Below are positions 39,101 through 50,911 of a stretch of DNA of 64,000 nt, piece by piece. The notes below the pieces were generated by a model that was given only the letters and a program-made list of their open reading frames with translations, did not search any database and had not been told where the DNA came from. The translations under genes were made by a program, and so were the position numbers. Source of the stretch: Adiantum capillus-veneris (lineage: Eukaryota > Streptophyta > Polypodiopsida > Polypodiales > Pteridaceae); contig CM043951.1 of NCBI GenBank assembly GCA_014529385.2, forward strand, positions 109,902,469 through 109,966,468, in the 5' to 3' direction. The stretch's first letter is position 1, and every line of letters starts with the position of its first letter.

Positions 39101-39794
39101 CTCACTCATCCTCATATATATACATCTACCTCTTTACTATGCCTCATTAATCACTTCCCTCTACCAACAATGGTGAGATGAGAACTCAATATATTCAAAG
39201 GCTCAAGGGTAAATAAATTTTTTGCAAGTGGTGATGAAGAAGCACCATTACAAGTGTCAAGGTGAAGCTTCTAGGAGGAGCATCTACAAGGACTAGGTGG
39301 TGGATCTCAAGGGATCTCAATTTGCCCCCCGGTTTAGCCTTGTAAATTATAATTATCCCTAAATATAATCATGCAAGAAAATCTATATAAAGAACCCCTA
39401 TCTCAGCCAAAGGGGGGACTCTCCACATTGTATATTTTCCTCACTAAGGACTCGAGTGCAACACTAGGATACCACTAGTGTATTGGGAGGCAGAGTTTTA
39501 TGTATATCTTGTCATTAGCAAGTTAGATTTGTGTGTGAGCTTTGCTACTTGCAACCTTCCCTTTGATGGAGTTGTGATGCTCACCCTTACTCCACTCCAC
39601 ATTGAAGATTCATAATGTTTAGACTCTTTGTTTGTGAGTAAGTGTGTAGAGTATGGGTGAGTATGTCGCACATTATGGAGGCTTGAGATTATGGTGAAGC
39701 ACTGCATTATATTGTCATTGATCCTTCTTCCCTGCATTCTCCCCACTCTCCAACACATTTCTATTACCTTCTCTTCTTATTCTCCTCTCTCTCT

Positions 39795-39865
<71 letters not shown>

Positions 39866-40200
39866 GCACACAATTGCGCATGCCCTTGCCATTGTAGCCA
39901 TTTGATAGAGTTGGTCAAGAGAGGTTTTGAATAGGAACCCCTTCAAGCCTTTCACAACACAAGAGTGGTTTCCTCATACCATCATCCTTCCATTTGGATT
40001 TCTTTTGTGTGTGCATTCTCACTTGGGTGTTAGTAGTTAGCCTGATGAGTTTGCAACATGAGTGTCTATCCCAACGCCTTTGTGCATATGTACTATGTGT
40101 TGATTCTCACTTTGCGTCCTAGACGCACTTTTAGCTAGGTGGTGTCCCAAGGGTTTTTTTGCCCTCCCTTGATGAGGTCCGTGTGCATCGTCTTGGTGTA
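39101..40200. other. Probable 5' LTR/leader of the 40-kb Ty3/gypsy fossil, boundaries unknown
   Basis: It carries promoter-like TATATAAAG near 39385, about 850 bp before gag-like sequence begins, and is otherwise non-coding. A (TC)n(AC)n microsatellite sits at about 39797-39861. No LTR pair was found, so this is inferred from position only. Confidence 0.3.
39797..39861. repeat. (TC)n(AC)n compound microsatellite
   Basis: About 38 bp of TC followed by about 26 bp of AC. Confidence 0.95.
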
Positions 40201-40239
40201 GAGGCCACCAAGTTTCTTTTGCACACCTCAAAATCAAAT

Positions 40240-43200
40240 ATTTTAGGCTATGGAGAAACAAGAGCAACAAGGAGTGCAGTTTGATCATGTCACAATGAAA
40301 ATGTTTCAAGCCTTGGCGATGTTTATGGAGTAGCAGCAAGATGCTAAAAGGAGGGATCTTTACTCAACCAAAGTACTTCAATCAGTGGTGAATAAATTGT
40401 ATCATGGTAAAGATTTAACAAAGTATCTTTGTGGTTATATTAAGGACATGGAGATGCATCGAGTGCCCAAAGCAGAGATGGTACAAAGTTGTGAGCTAGC
40501 TGTGGTTCCTGAGATCAAAGAGCCTGTAATGGGAATTAGAAATTATCATTGGGAATTTGGGAAGCATTCAAATTAGCTTTGAAGGAAGAGTATTTCATGG
40601 AGGACTCCGAAAGGGTAACAAAGAGGACTTTTTTAGAGTGGGTAGTTCGGCCAAAAGAGGGGCTTTCGTCTACCAAACTGATAAGGGAATTTGAATGACG
40701 CTATGAGAAATCTTTCAAAGACTAAAAAGGCTACCCTAAACTTGGAGAGGATAGAGATCTTTTTGCACGCTGCAAGTAAAGAGATTCAAGAGAATCTAGA
40801 GCTACTACTTGAGGACAAGGATGCGGAGCATGGCTGTAAGACTAATTGGAATAAAGTTGAATATGAAACTTCACTGCTAGCCAAGCAACAAAAATGGAGA
40901 GACAAGATGATAGTTAACCCTACTCAGTCCCCAAGCATTCCTGAGAGTCCCATAAAGCATGTTATTGTGGTTCCAAAGAGTGACAAGTCCATTCTAGCTT
41001 ATATTGTCAAGGGAATGCAAGAGCTAAAGTTAAAGGTTACAAGGCTAGAAGAAAAGGGACAACCATCATGTCAATCTACAAGCAAAGACCTCAAAACAGA
41101 GAGGGCTTTGTACATAGATGCATATGGTGTGATAGTATTGACCATGCAAGGAGGGATTGTGAAAGTTTCAAAGATGCCTTGATGAAGGAGCTTGTTTTTG
41201 TTTAAGATGGTAAGATTCACTTAACTGAAATAGGTAAGCTCTTGGGTGAAAACTTTGGAAAAGGTAGGATGAAGAAGCTAGTTGAGTACATTGCTACTAG
41301 GTATGCCATCTTGATGGTTAGGTAGCCGTCTATGAGTTTAATGTGGATCTATTAAGAAAAAATGACCAATCAAGGTTGGAGAAGAACCTAATGGGATTGG
41401 AGAGCTATGGCCATGTGCAATATAATATGCTATGAGGGTAAGATGATGACAAAGTTTTGCATAAAGCTAGAGATTGCATTCGGCTAGAAACAGGTTGGAA
41501 GGACCCTGTAGATTCTTTGGTAGTGCATGTGTACATTGCCAAATGTCAAGCCAATGAGACCATTGTTGAGGAGAAACGTAGGGGTGAGAATGGGGATGAA
41601 AGGCATTCAAAAAGGGCCACAAGGAGTGGATGTAGAAATGAAATAGTGCCTCCTAGATCAAGTTCTTCACAACAAATGCCTACCCTTGAGGTGCCTATGC
41701 AGGAAGCCTCTAAGGAGAAGAATAAGGAAGCAACAAAATCCAAAGCAAAGGGTCAGGCCTATAAACTTCAGTCTAATATAGAGGCAGCAATGAATCTCAA
41801 AAAGGTTTTGGAAGAGAGGATTTTGAACAATAAGGTGTAATTTACATTGGGTGAGATCCTTGGCATAGCAAAGTGGGAGTTGCACAAAGAAATTATTGAT
41901 ACTATAAAGAGATATTAACATTCTCTTACTGAATCTATCCATGTACAAGGTGAAGGAGAGACTTTAAATGCACAGGGAGTATAGGTCTAGGGCGAGCAAG
42001 GTGAAGAAACTATTGCTAGATGCTACAAGTCTAGGGGAGGAGTAAAACATATTCGCTTCCTGGATGATGAATATCAAGTCGAGACCACTCACAAGATTTA
42101 TTACTTGAAGAGTCATTGGGCAAGAGAAACAACTGAGCCCCTGGAAAAGTGGGAGACTTAGAAGAGCCATATAATGCATTGATAGGTCATGGGTCAAACA
42201 TTAACCTCACGTCAAAGAGTCTTTAACAAAAAGGAAAATGTCCAATTGATATAAATCATGGATGGATGATTCCTGCATCAAAAAAATCATCATGGGAGCT
42301 AAAAGGAGCTTGTCCATATGTAAAGGTAACTATAGGGGATGTGAAAGATAGCCATAATTTCTTTGTGCAGGAGATGTCTACATACCCTCTTATCCTTGGG
42401 CATCCATACATCACTACTACTTGCATGTAAACCAAGGTGATGGATGATGGGTATGATTATTCTAGGATAAGGAGCAAGGATGAGAAGCGTACAGTACAGC
42501 TCCTTACTATTTATGTGGACCATGAAAGGAACCGTGAAAGTCTTAGAGAGCAAACCTTGCCAAAGACAAACAAAGAGCTCAAGGACTACAGGCCATGTAC
42601 CATTGTAGAGCGGGATACATGCAGTGGTACAAGAAAAGAAACGTTCTCGCATATATATATGCAAAGAAAATGTTTTCTATAGGTTTTGTAAGATTAACAG
42701 ACTATGGATCTATTGTTTTTACAAAGTGTGAGGATTTAAAGCGGGGTGAAAGACAACATGTAAATAATGTACAAAGAGGTTTGAAGATGAATGGTTTGTT
42801 AAAAGATGAATGGATTGCTGGTGTGTTTGATGAGTGCTCATTTATGGATACCATGCAAGACTTGAAGTCTTTAGTGGAGTGCAATTTGTGCATAGGAAAT
42901 GAGGTTGTGAAGGTATGCTCAATAGAAATGTACAAAGTTATTGAGGATTTCAAAAATGATCAAGATGTTGATGTACGAGTGGAGACCAAGTATAAGTTTG
43001 TGGAAAATAAAGTGAAACCAATGACATTACCTCTACCAAAAGACTGCATGGATAAGATGGATCAAGTTGATTTGCAACCTAGTCTCCGTGACTTGAGCAA
43101 GATTGGGCATAAGATTACACATGATACTTTGAAGGAGTTAAAGATTGGTTGCAAGGACAGTTTGACAGAGGTTGAAATAATATTCTTTGAAGAAATGCTT

Positions 43201-44370
43201 GCCAAACATGGAAAGGCTTTTGCATCTAAGCCGCATGAGATAGGGTGTGTTGATCCATCCGTTGTTGCCCCTATGGTGATCTTCACTATCCCTCATGTAC
43301 CTTGGAACTTGAGGCCTATTCCAGTTCCCAAGGCCCATTTAGCAAAATTCATTGAGTTGCTTAGTAAATAGATCAAGATGGGTATTTTGGAGCCTTCTTT
43401 GTGCTCCATGTTCAAACAAGTGGTTCCTAATTCCAAAGAAAAATAAATTTTTTAACGCTTTATTCAGGATAAGAAACCTGTGAATAAGGTGACAATAAGA
43501 AATGTAGGTACAAGGCCAGTTGTAGATGCGTTTGCAGAGGCATTTGCAGGAAGGGTGATATACTCTATGGGGATGTTTACTCAGGGTATGATCAATTCCA
43601 ACTAGCTATGGAAAGCAAGGACTTGACTACCATGAGAACACATTTGGGTTTGGTAAGGATGTGCACCTTACCTCAGGGAGCAACTATTGCAGTTCCACAT
43701 ATGATGAATGGTATGAACAAAGTCCTATGTGATTTCATACCTCAAACTACAATGATCTTTCTTGAGATGTTCCAATTAAAGGATGTGATGTAAGTGATAT
43801 ATATGTGGATCTAGATTTGAGAGCGTGTCCCAAGTATGTGGAAAATCATATCAATGATTGTGATGAGATCTTGTAAAGGTTGGAAGAAGTGAACCTTAGC
43901 TTGTTTGGGCAAAAAGTGTTTGGTGTGAACAAAGTTCTTATTGTGGGACATATGTGCAAGACATATAATAGAAGGCCTTGTCCAACAAATGTTGATGTGA
44001 TTCAAAGAATGAAAGAGACATGTGTTAATGTAACTGAGGTTCGAAGGTTCTTGAGTGCATATGAGTTCTATGTTATCTAGATTCCATATTATGAGCATGT
44101 GGAAGAATCTTTGTATCAAATTTTGAGAAAGAACCAAAAGTTTCAATGGGAAGAAATACATACCCAAGCCATGAGAAAATTAAGGAAGTTGTTGCTTATG
44201 TCTCCAAATTTGAGGAAAGGAAACTATGAATGTGGAACATATGTAATTGTGATAGTGGATACTAGCCCCATAGGAATTGGATGGGCGATTTGGCAAGATG
44301 ATGATGTGAGATTTGGAGCAAAGGTCCTAAGTTATCATCAACACAGTGAGGCAAGCTTTTCCATGCATGG
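40240..44370 (+). mobile_element. Ty3/gypsy retrotransposon fossil
   Basis: Parts in order: gag (40.24-41.2 kb) ending in a CCHC zinc knuckle around 41120-41165; a linker; a protease-like region (42.18-42.43 kb, ending near PLILGHPYITT); an RT lead-in (42.6-43.37 kb: HVPWNLRPIPVPKAHLAKFI); reverse transcriptase pieces (43.5-44.08 kb, with LCDFIPQTT, the block before the catalytic segment); and the first part of RNase H (44220-44360: VIVIVDTSPIGIGWAIWQDD). That RNase H style is common among Ty3/gypsy elements of non-flowering plants and fungi. Several breaks; integrase and LTRs are not seen. A reverse-complement relative lies at about 9.0-10.4 kb. Confidence 0.8.
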
Positions 44371-45300
44371 GAACCCCCCATATATTTTTGCCCTTTTACC
44401 AAAATATTTCCTATTATATAAGTTACTTTTGATTTTTTCTTCCTTTTTCACAAACGTTTTAGCCTTTATTAAATAAATAAGACTTATGCTAATCAATCAC
44501 GATGTAGCATAAATAAGTAAGCTTTCTGTGTTGATCTCTCTTTTGACCTTAAATATTAAATATATATATTCTAAATTACATTATATAGTTTAGTATTTTC
44601 TAATATATTTTTCATGTATATATATTATTCCACCCTACCAAATATTTTATTCACTAGTTTTCATTTTCAAACCTCAACCCCACTTTCAAATTTCAATAAT
44701 ACCTCCATCTAGATTATTGCCAATCTTTTCAAAACTCTAGGTCATGTTTTCATACACATGAAGGAGCTTACACTTGAAGAAAAGAGAGAAGTCCACTCAA
44801 AGGGGACCACCAAAAGACCTTTGCAGCCACAAATAATACATTATTTGGCTGAATTTTTTAAGTAGAGAAGAACCCCGAATCTGAAGGAGCGTTCAACATG
44901 AAAGATGTAGCTCGTGATCTCAACTTTTAGCTCAATTTTTTTCAGAACTTTTGGAGTTATGAACACGGAGATATGATTTTTGTAGTGGACCCCATTTTTC
45001 TCGTGTAATGGTGACACAGGCCATCCCCAATTTTCTTCCCTCTAGAATGGCTATGGTTCTACAAGTCTTCAAGCATGATTACAAGAGACAAGGCTCTTTT
45101 AATGAGGTCTTGGCAAGTCTAGAGTGATTCTATCACCATTTTTGGAGGATCCATCCTCATCAACAACTATCCAACTTTGACAATCTCTCTTGTAAATTTC
45201 TTACCTCTCTCTTCTCTCCCTAATAAGCTTATGTCTAGCCAAAGCTAGACTATTGTAAATATCTCCTATCCTCTACATCCTACCCACATTCTCTCTTCTT
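44371..45300. other. No gene recognised
   Basis: AT-rich at first (44.38-44.7 kb), then non-coding DNA with pyrimidine-rich stretches at 45.18-45.31 kb. It separates the Ty3/gypsy fossil from the next LTR element and may include the latter's leader or an LTR I cannot delimit. Confidence 0.4.
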
Positions 45301-45365
45301 CTCTCCAGGTTTCACCACCGAGAGCAAGACCACCACCACCGAGGGCACCCCAACAAGCACCACCC

Positions 45366-45858
45366 ATGCAAATCTTACAACCACCCATTCAACCACAACC
45401 ACCACCACCAGCACAACCTCTCATTCCACCCTTACCCCCACCACCAGTTGGCAATCAAACAGTAAGCGTCATCAGTCTTAAAGGTAAAGGAAAGGAGAAA
45501 GTGGAGGAGGATAAGACCAAGGTTAAAGGAGTAGATGCCATAGGGGTAAAACGTGCTAGGCATGGTGAATCTTCCCAAAAGGAAGAAAAGATGAAGACTA
45601 AAAGGGAATCTAGCAAAAAGCCGTCCAAGTCACGACGTAAAATTGACATTGTAGATTTCTCTTTGGGTGAATGTTCTAAACCATATGATTTGGTTCAAGA
45701 TGTTTCTGTGCAGGGCCCAAAAATCACCTGGCCCCAGTTACTCCACCTAGCACCTAGGGTGAGGAGACAATGGACAAAGATGGTTAGCACGAGACGACCA
45801 AAGCCAAAGATAGCTGGGGCTATCTCTGGGAGGAATCTAGATGACATACTACCACTGG
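45366..45858 (+). pseudogene. Proline-rich, gag-linker-like ORF piece of the host LTR element
   Basis: Open frame starting with a Pro/Gln-rich run (about 30 residues), then a Lys/Glu-rich basic region and a segment YDLVQDV...ITWPQLLHLAPRVRRQW that recalls the conserved linker before protease in plant Ty3/gypsy polyproteins. It is interrupted at 45859 by the hAT transposon. Confidence 0.55.
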
Positions 45859-45983
45859 CAGGGATTTTAATTATGCGATGACGCATTTTGTTAAATGTTA
45901 ATTATTGTTGTTATTATCACTATTTTTTTCATGTTAATAACATATCTAATGTCATGACTTATGAAAATCGGTAGAAAACGTAG

Positions 45984-46077
45984 AACCGGCGGGCAACCAT
46001 AAACCCCGGCAGGCCCGGCGAGCATATTATGAATCCCGGTGGGCCTGGCGGGCAAAGCAAGAATCCCACCGGCCCCG
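45984..46077. promoter_or_regulatory. Left subterminal GC-rich motif cluster
   Basis: Several variants of CCGGCGGGC (ACCGGCGGGCA, CCCCGGCAGGCCCGGCG, CCCGGTGGGCCTGGCGGGC, CCACCGGCCCC) within 95 bp, 125 bp inside the left end and just before the TATA box, in otherwise AT-rich DNA. The same motifs cluster near the right end. They are likely transposase-binding subterminal repeats or promoter elements. Confidence 0.65.
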
Positions 46078-46106
46078 TCATGTACCCCCTCCATATTTGG
46101 CGGCTC

Positions 46107-46113
46107 TATATAA
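46107..46113 (+). promoter_or_regulatory. TATA box of the hAT transposase unit
   Basis: TATATAA, 30 bp after the GC-rich cluster. A putative 5'-UTR exon follows, with donor AAACTAAAG|GTAAAAG (GT at 46192) and acceptor TATTGCAG|GCATCC (AG at 46974-46975). Confidence 0.6.
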
Positions 46114-46240
46114 CCCTGTAGTAGACATCACATCACATCACCGCTTCCTCTAAATTTGGTCATCCTTTAAAATTTAGAAGAAAAACTAAAGGTAAAAGAA
46201 TGAATAGTCTTTAAAAAAAATTAAAACTTAATGAAACTCT

Positions 46241-46835
46241 AATCATGGATCATTAGTTCTTTTTTGGACTGAACTGATTCTTGAAAGGAGGTAGAAAGGT
46301 GAATCTTTGGGTCGGTATCTCTACATTTGGGATGGACTAATCTCATGTTTGGTTCACCGTTATATTTGCTAAATTGATTGCTATATTGATTAGAACTTCT
46401 ATCATGGGTCATTAGTTCTTTTTTGGACTGAACAGATTCTTGAAAAGAGATAGAAAGGTGAATCTTTGGGTCGATATCTCTACTTTTGGGATGGACTAAT
46501 CACATGTTTGATTCACCGTTGTATTTGCTTGCTATTCCGATTAGAGCTCCAATCATGGGTCATTAGTTCTTTTTTGGACTGGACTGATTCATGAAAGGAG
46601 GTAGGAAGGTGAATCTTTGGGTCGATATCTCTACTTTTGGGATGGACTGATCACATGTTTGATTCACCGCTGTATTTGCTTGCTATTTCGATTAGAGCTC
46701 CAATCATGGGTCATTAGTTCTTTTTTGGACTGGACTGATTCATGAAAGGGGTAGGAAGGTGAATCTTTGGGTCGATATCTCTACTTTTGGGATGGACTGA
46801 TCACATATTTGATTCACCGTTGTATTTGCTTGCTC
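46241..46835. repeat. Minisatellite, about 150-bp unit, four copies, in the transposase 5'-UTR intron
   Basis: Copies start near 46241, 46401, 46551 and 46702. Each contains ATCATGG.TCATTAGTTC, GGTGAATCTTTGGGTCG and GGGATGGACT.ATC. They fill most of the inferred intron 46192-46975. Confidence 0.9.
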
Positions 46836-46988
46836 ATGTTTGAGTAGATTGAGGTTATTCCCTTCAGGCTTCACTACTACGCTTGTGTGTGATATTGATT
46901 ATAACACTAATGTTTGGTTTGAATAATACTTGAAAGAAGAGATAGCATACTGAGCTATGTTTATTGGTATTGCAGGCATCCAATAAGT

Positions 46989-49277
46989 ATGTCTTCCACC
47001 GGGAATGTCAGCGGTGGTGTTGGTGTCCCAAGCCTGGCTTCCTTGAGGAGACCTCCTACCTCGATGCCAGGTTCTGCTTCGCAGGGCACCACTTTGCAGG
47101 GCAAGCGAAAGGCAGGTGGAAAAAGTCCATGACCCGAGTGGAATTTTGCCACAAATTTAAGTATCAAGATTGGAAATGTAACTTTTGTGGCGAAGAGAAA
47201 TCTGGAGGAGCACCAAGAATAAGGGATCATTTGCTAGGTGGCAATACTAGAATTCAAGGAGGAAAGTGCAAGGTCTTAGGTGCAGAAGAAGCAGCTATGT
47301 GCTTAAATGCTTTAATTGGTAAGCTAATTTCCACGAGCAAAAGATCAAAACTCTCTACTTTCGACCATCACACCCCCGTATCGATAAGATCAAACCAGTA
47401 TGAGGGATCATTGGGTGTAACTCCCACCAATGGAAGCACTCAAAGTAGGGAACCAACTTCTCATATCCATGGAAGTACTCCTCCAAACCATGGATCTCCT
47501 GAATTTCAGGTAGGTTCGCCAAAAAGTAGACACGTTAGCTTACAGACGAGCTTCAAAACACTTGCCTTAGAAGAAGCACAACTTGCACTAGCTAAAGCCG
47601 TCTATTTCACTGGGGGATCATTGGCCATTGTCACCCGTGATGCATGGAAGTCAGCTTGGAAACGCATTGGGGAGTATGGTGCTGGATTTACCCCTCCAAC
47701 ATATCACCATATGAGAAACCAATTGTTGGATAAATGTTACACAAGCACACAACAGGATATTCAAAGGGTAATATTAAATGCAACAGAACAATTTGGATAC
47801 ACCATAGTTAGTGATGGTTGGTCCAACGTTCAAAGGCAGCCATTGATCAACATCATGCTTGTATGTCCTCGTGGTGAATGTTTTATCAAAGCTGTGGATA
47901 GCTCTGGTCAAATAAAGTCTGGCAGTTTTATAGCTGACATCATTGGCGACGCAGTTGAGGGACTTGGAAAAGAAAATGTTGTCCAAGTAATCATGGACAA
48001 TGCCAAAAACTGCAGGGCTGTAGGTAGAATACTTGAAAGTTGCTTCTCTCACCTATATAGTGTTGGTTGCAGTACACACAGCTTGAACTTGGTATTGCAA
48101 GAATGGTACAAGAGGGAGGACACAAAGTGGTTCAAATGGATAGTAGACAATGCTCGCTTAATAGTCAAGTTTGTTTTGAAGCGTCAGAGGGTTCTTGACA
48201 TGTACCATCAGAGGATGTCTACTATGTTAAAACTGCCGTGTGAAACTAGATTTTGCACCAACTACTATACGGTAGAATCACTAATAAAAAATAAGAATGC
48301 TGTGATGGAGACATTTGTTTGTGCCACTTTTTTAGAATGGGAGGCTGGTCAAAGGGAGAAGATAAAAAGCAAAATAGGGGTGATCAGAGATCTACTCTGA
48401 TCGCCACTTCTGGGATGATGTGGTGGATGTGCACAATGTCATGATGCCCATTATGCTCGCATTACGCCAACTGGATTCTGCCTTGCCTAACATAGGTAAG
48501 GTGTGGATGGCTTGGTGGACTGTTCAAGAAAGCCTTGCAAATCCAGAGGAGCCCCAGGAGCCAATTGTGAAGCCTTGGAAGACACCATTCACTCAAAAGA
48601 GGAGAGAAATTTTGAGAAAGTATGTGCATGGTCGATGGGTTGGAGCACATAGCCCACTACATAGCGTAGCTTTCTTATTGGATCCAGAGTATTGGGCAAT
48701 GGAAATAGACAAACTTGATGAGGAGGTGCTGGAAGACTTTTATGATGTGATAGGCAGGTTTTATGATGATCCTGATGAGCATGCATCAGCTGTTACTGAT
48801 CTTACGAAGTTTAAACTCAAAGAGGGTAAGTTTGGTACAGAATTTTTGCAGAAACTTGCCACGGAGCAACCAACGTGGAAGTGGTGGATGATGAATGGTG
48901 GTAGTGCACCCACCCTTAAACGCCTAGCTATTAGAATCCTAGCCCAATGTGCATCCAATTCAAGTTCTGAGAGAAACTGGAGTACATATAAATATGTACA
49001 TTCCACCATCAGAAACCGCCTTCTAAATTCAAGAGCTGAAAAATTGGTGTATATGTACTGCAACCATCGGCTATTGGCAAGAGTGCAAGTTGAGAACTAC
49101 AAAGAGGAGATGCCGCGCTGGACTTATGATGTAACCAATGATGAAGTGGACGAAGATAGTGAGCTGCAAGGGGAATCTCATGAAGTAGAAACTACATGTA
49201 CTTTAGAAGAGATTGAAGAGAATTTGGAAATTGAACCAACTTTGACCCGTCGCAGCAAGCGACGGTGGTTTAATTAA
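46989..49277 (+). pseudogene. hAT transposase, about 760 codons, two frameshifts
   Basis: DDE transposase that would cut and move this element. I chose ATG 46989, 14 bases after the inferred acceptor, because it opens a Ser/Gly/Pro-rich start and a KRKAGGK basic run. That frame passes to the main frame by a frameshift near 47125. Next comes a BED-type zinc finger (WKCNFCGEEKSGGAPRIRDHL, about 47170-47230), a linker, then the DUF659 region with the first catalytic Asp (VSDGWSN, 47813-47815), the second Asp (IMDNAKNC, 47996-47998) and the CxxH motif (GCSTHSLNL). A second frameshift near 48400 separates this from the C-terminal part, which holds the catalytic Glu (SSERNWS, 48969-48971) inside the hAT dimerisation domain. 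Key residues are all present. Apart from the two frameshifts the gene looks nearly intact. Confidence 0.88.
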
Positions 49278-49564
49278 TAGATTATCGAATCCATTGAGTG
49301 ACTTCTGCTTAAGTTTAGAAACTGTTTATCTTATAAGCTTTTTTTTATATTTAGTTTAAGGTTTAGACATTTGATTAATAATAAACAAAGCCCTTAAAAA
49401 CCTTTACAAGGCCACAAATCACTATTAAAGCTTCATAATATACAAAGCCCTAACAAATTGTTGCATTATCACATATCATAATTGAAGCTGAAGAGAAGAC
49501 AATTCACAATTCACTAATAAATTCTCGCAAGACAACGAGTCAATGTTATCAAATGTTACAAAAA
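49278..49564. other. Convergent 3' region between the hAT units
   Basis: AT-rich non-coding DNA shared by the 3' ends of the plus-strand transposase and the minus-strand RING unit. Confidence 0.6.
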
Positions 49565-50505
49565 CTATCCAAGTGATAGTGAAATATTTGTGAGAATATC
49601 TTCATTCTCCTGCTCACGCTGACATTTAAGCTTATTATAGTCTTCGGACATTTTAAACATTGCATATAGCTTTTTGGATATCTCAAACTCACATATAGCA
49701 CAATGAAAGTTATTCATCATGCTTTGCATCAAGCATGATATATGATACATATGTCCGCATGGCAAGCTGAAGTGACCACACCACTCATGAAAGAATGATC
49801 TACATATGGGGCAAGGACCACCGTGCTCACCAGAAGCTGGAGGGGCCTCAATAGATGTTGGGTGCTGAATCAATGTGGCAACATTTTGTTTTTTTATAGT
49901 CGCCTCTAACTCTTTTACGTGGCCAGATAGCACCTTCACCTCCCTTTGCAAGTCTCTATTTAGGGTTTCTTCTGCATGAGAGCCTTGTGTAGCTTGTGAT
50001 GCTTTCTTGAGTTGAGTTTGAAGCTCCTCCTTAACTTGATGCACTTCCATTGATGCACCTTCTCTTGCCGTGTGACGGTGATTGCAGTACTGCGAATGTC
50101 CTCAACCGTCATGTGAGGTGTCCTTGAGCTAAAGTCCACTGCTTCACCCAAGACATAATGCATGTATAACATCTTGGCAAACCACAATGGACAATCCATA
50201 TGATGCATAGGATGACCCATAACATCGAGATATATGTTCTCTCCATTGTCTCGTATGTCTTCATTAATGCATTGTGATAGCTTGAGTCGGCCTTTCTTGA
50301 TGTTGTCATTTGCAACGCCTAGCCATATGGATTTCACCATTTCTCGGTCAATCCTAGTGTTCACCTCTTTCCATTGTGTACCCACCGGGTTGGCCCACTG
50401 GGAGCAATGAGCAGCAATTCGAGCGGTGTCGTTCACTCCACCGCCTTGACACATGGATCTGAGATGCTCAAAAGCGCGCTTAGCCCTTTGATTATCACTA
50501 TCCAT
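49565..50505 (-). pseudogene. RING-H2 protein of the hAT element, one frameshift
   Basis: Two overlapping minus-strand frames. The first (start MDSDNQRAKRAFEHL at 50505, directly after a possible acceptor TTTAATCAG) encodes about 140 residues of an unrecognised domain. The second (50050-49565) encodes a coiled-coil-like Glu/Lys/Gln region, then a RING-H2 finger. Numbering from its Met at 50050, the ligands are C80, C83, C98, H100, H103, C106, C117 and C120 (CPIC, CGHMYHISC, CAIC). The frame changes near 50065, so this copy is broken once. RING-H2 proteins usually act as E3 ubiquitin ligases by holding an E2 enzyme. It lies downstream of, and on the same strand as, the kinase unit, and could be a separate gene or later exons of it. 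Confidence 0.7.
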
Positions 50506-50553
50506 ATCCTGATTAAACACTATACTTCAGTTACGGCATACAAACTTAATGAT

Positions 50554-50697
50554 AATCAATTGCTATAAGAGTAACCACCATTTTACGACAATCAATTGCT
50601 ATAATTTTAACCACCATTTTACGTCAATCAATTGATATTAGAATAACCACCATCTTATGACAATCAATTGATATAAGAGTAACCACCATTTTTTAAA
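50554..50697. repeat. 36-bp tandem repeat, four copies, between kinase and RING units
   Basis: Units start at 50554, 50590, 50626 and 50662 and share CAATCAATTG.TAT and AACCACCAT.TTA. It lies in the spacer (or intron) just upstream of the RING unit. Confidence 0.9.
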
Positions 50698-50911
50698 TCA
50701 ATGAATGACAATCAGTGACTCCACGTGGCTTATTGCTTGAAACTTAAGAGAAAAAACGAAACTCATAGAAAATTTGTTGTCTATTGAGATATAACAAAGT
50801 GTTTTTATTACTCATACATCATCCATTGCGCATAAAACCCAATTTTTAAAACTGCTTTTATAAGTCACAAGTCTCAGAAAACCCTGCTTAATAAAGTACA
50901 TCATATATCCA

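Noticed and set aside
40050-40080. CTGATGAG, possible hammerhead ribozyme core (also near 20130)
   Set aside because: No GAAA partner strand or third stem at the right distance in either place.
46964-47130. Alternative Cys-rich transposase N-terminus in the main frame
   Set aside because: The ATG at 46989 in the other frame follows the inferred acceptor and gives a typical Ser/Gly-rich start with a basic run, so I prefer a frameshift near 47125.
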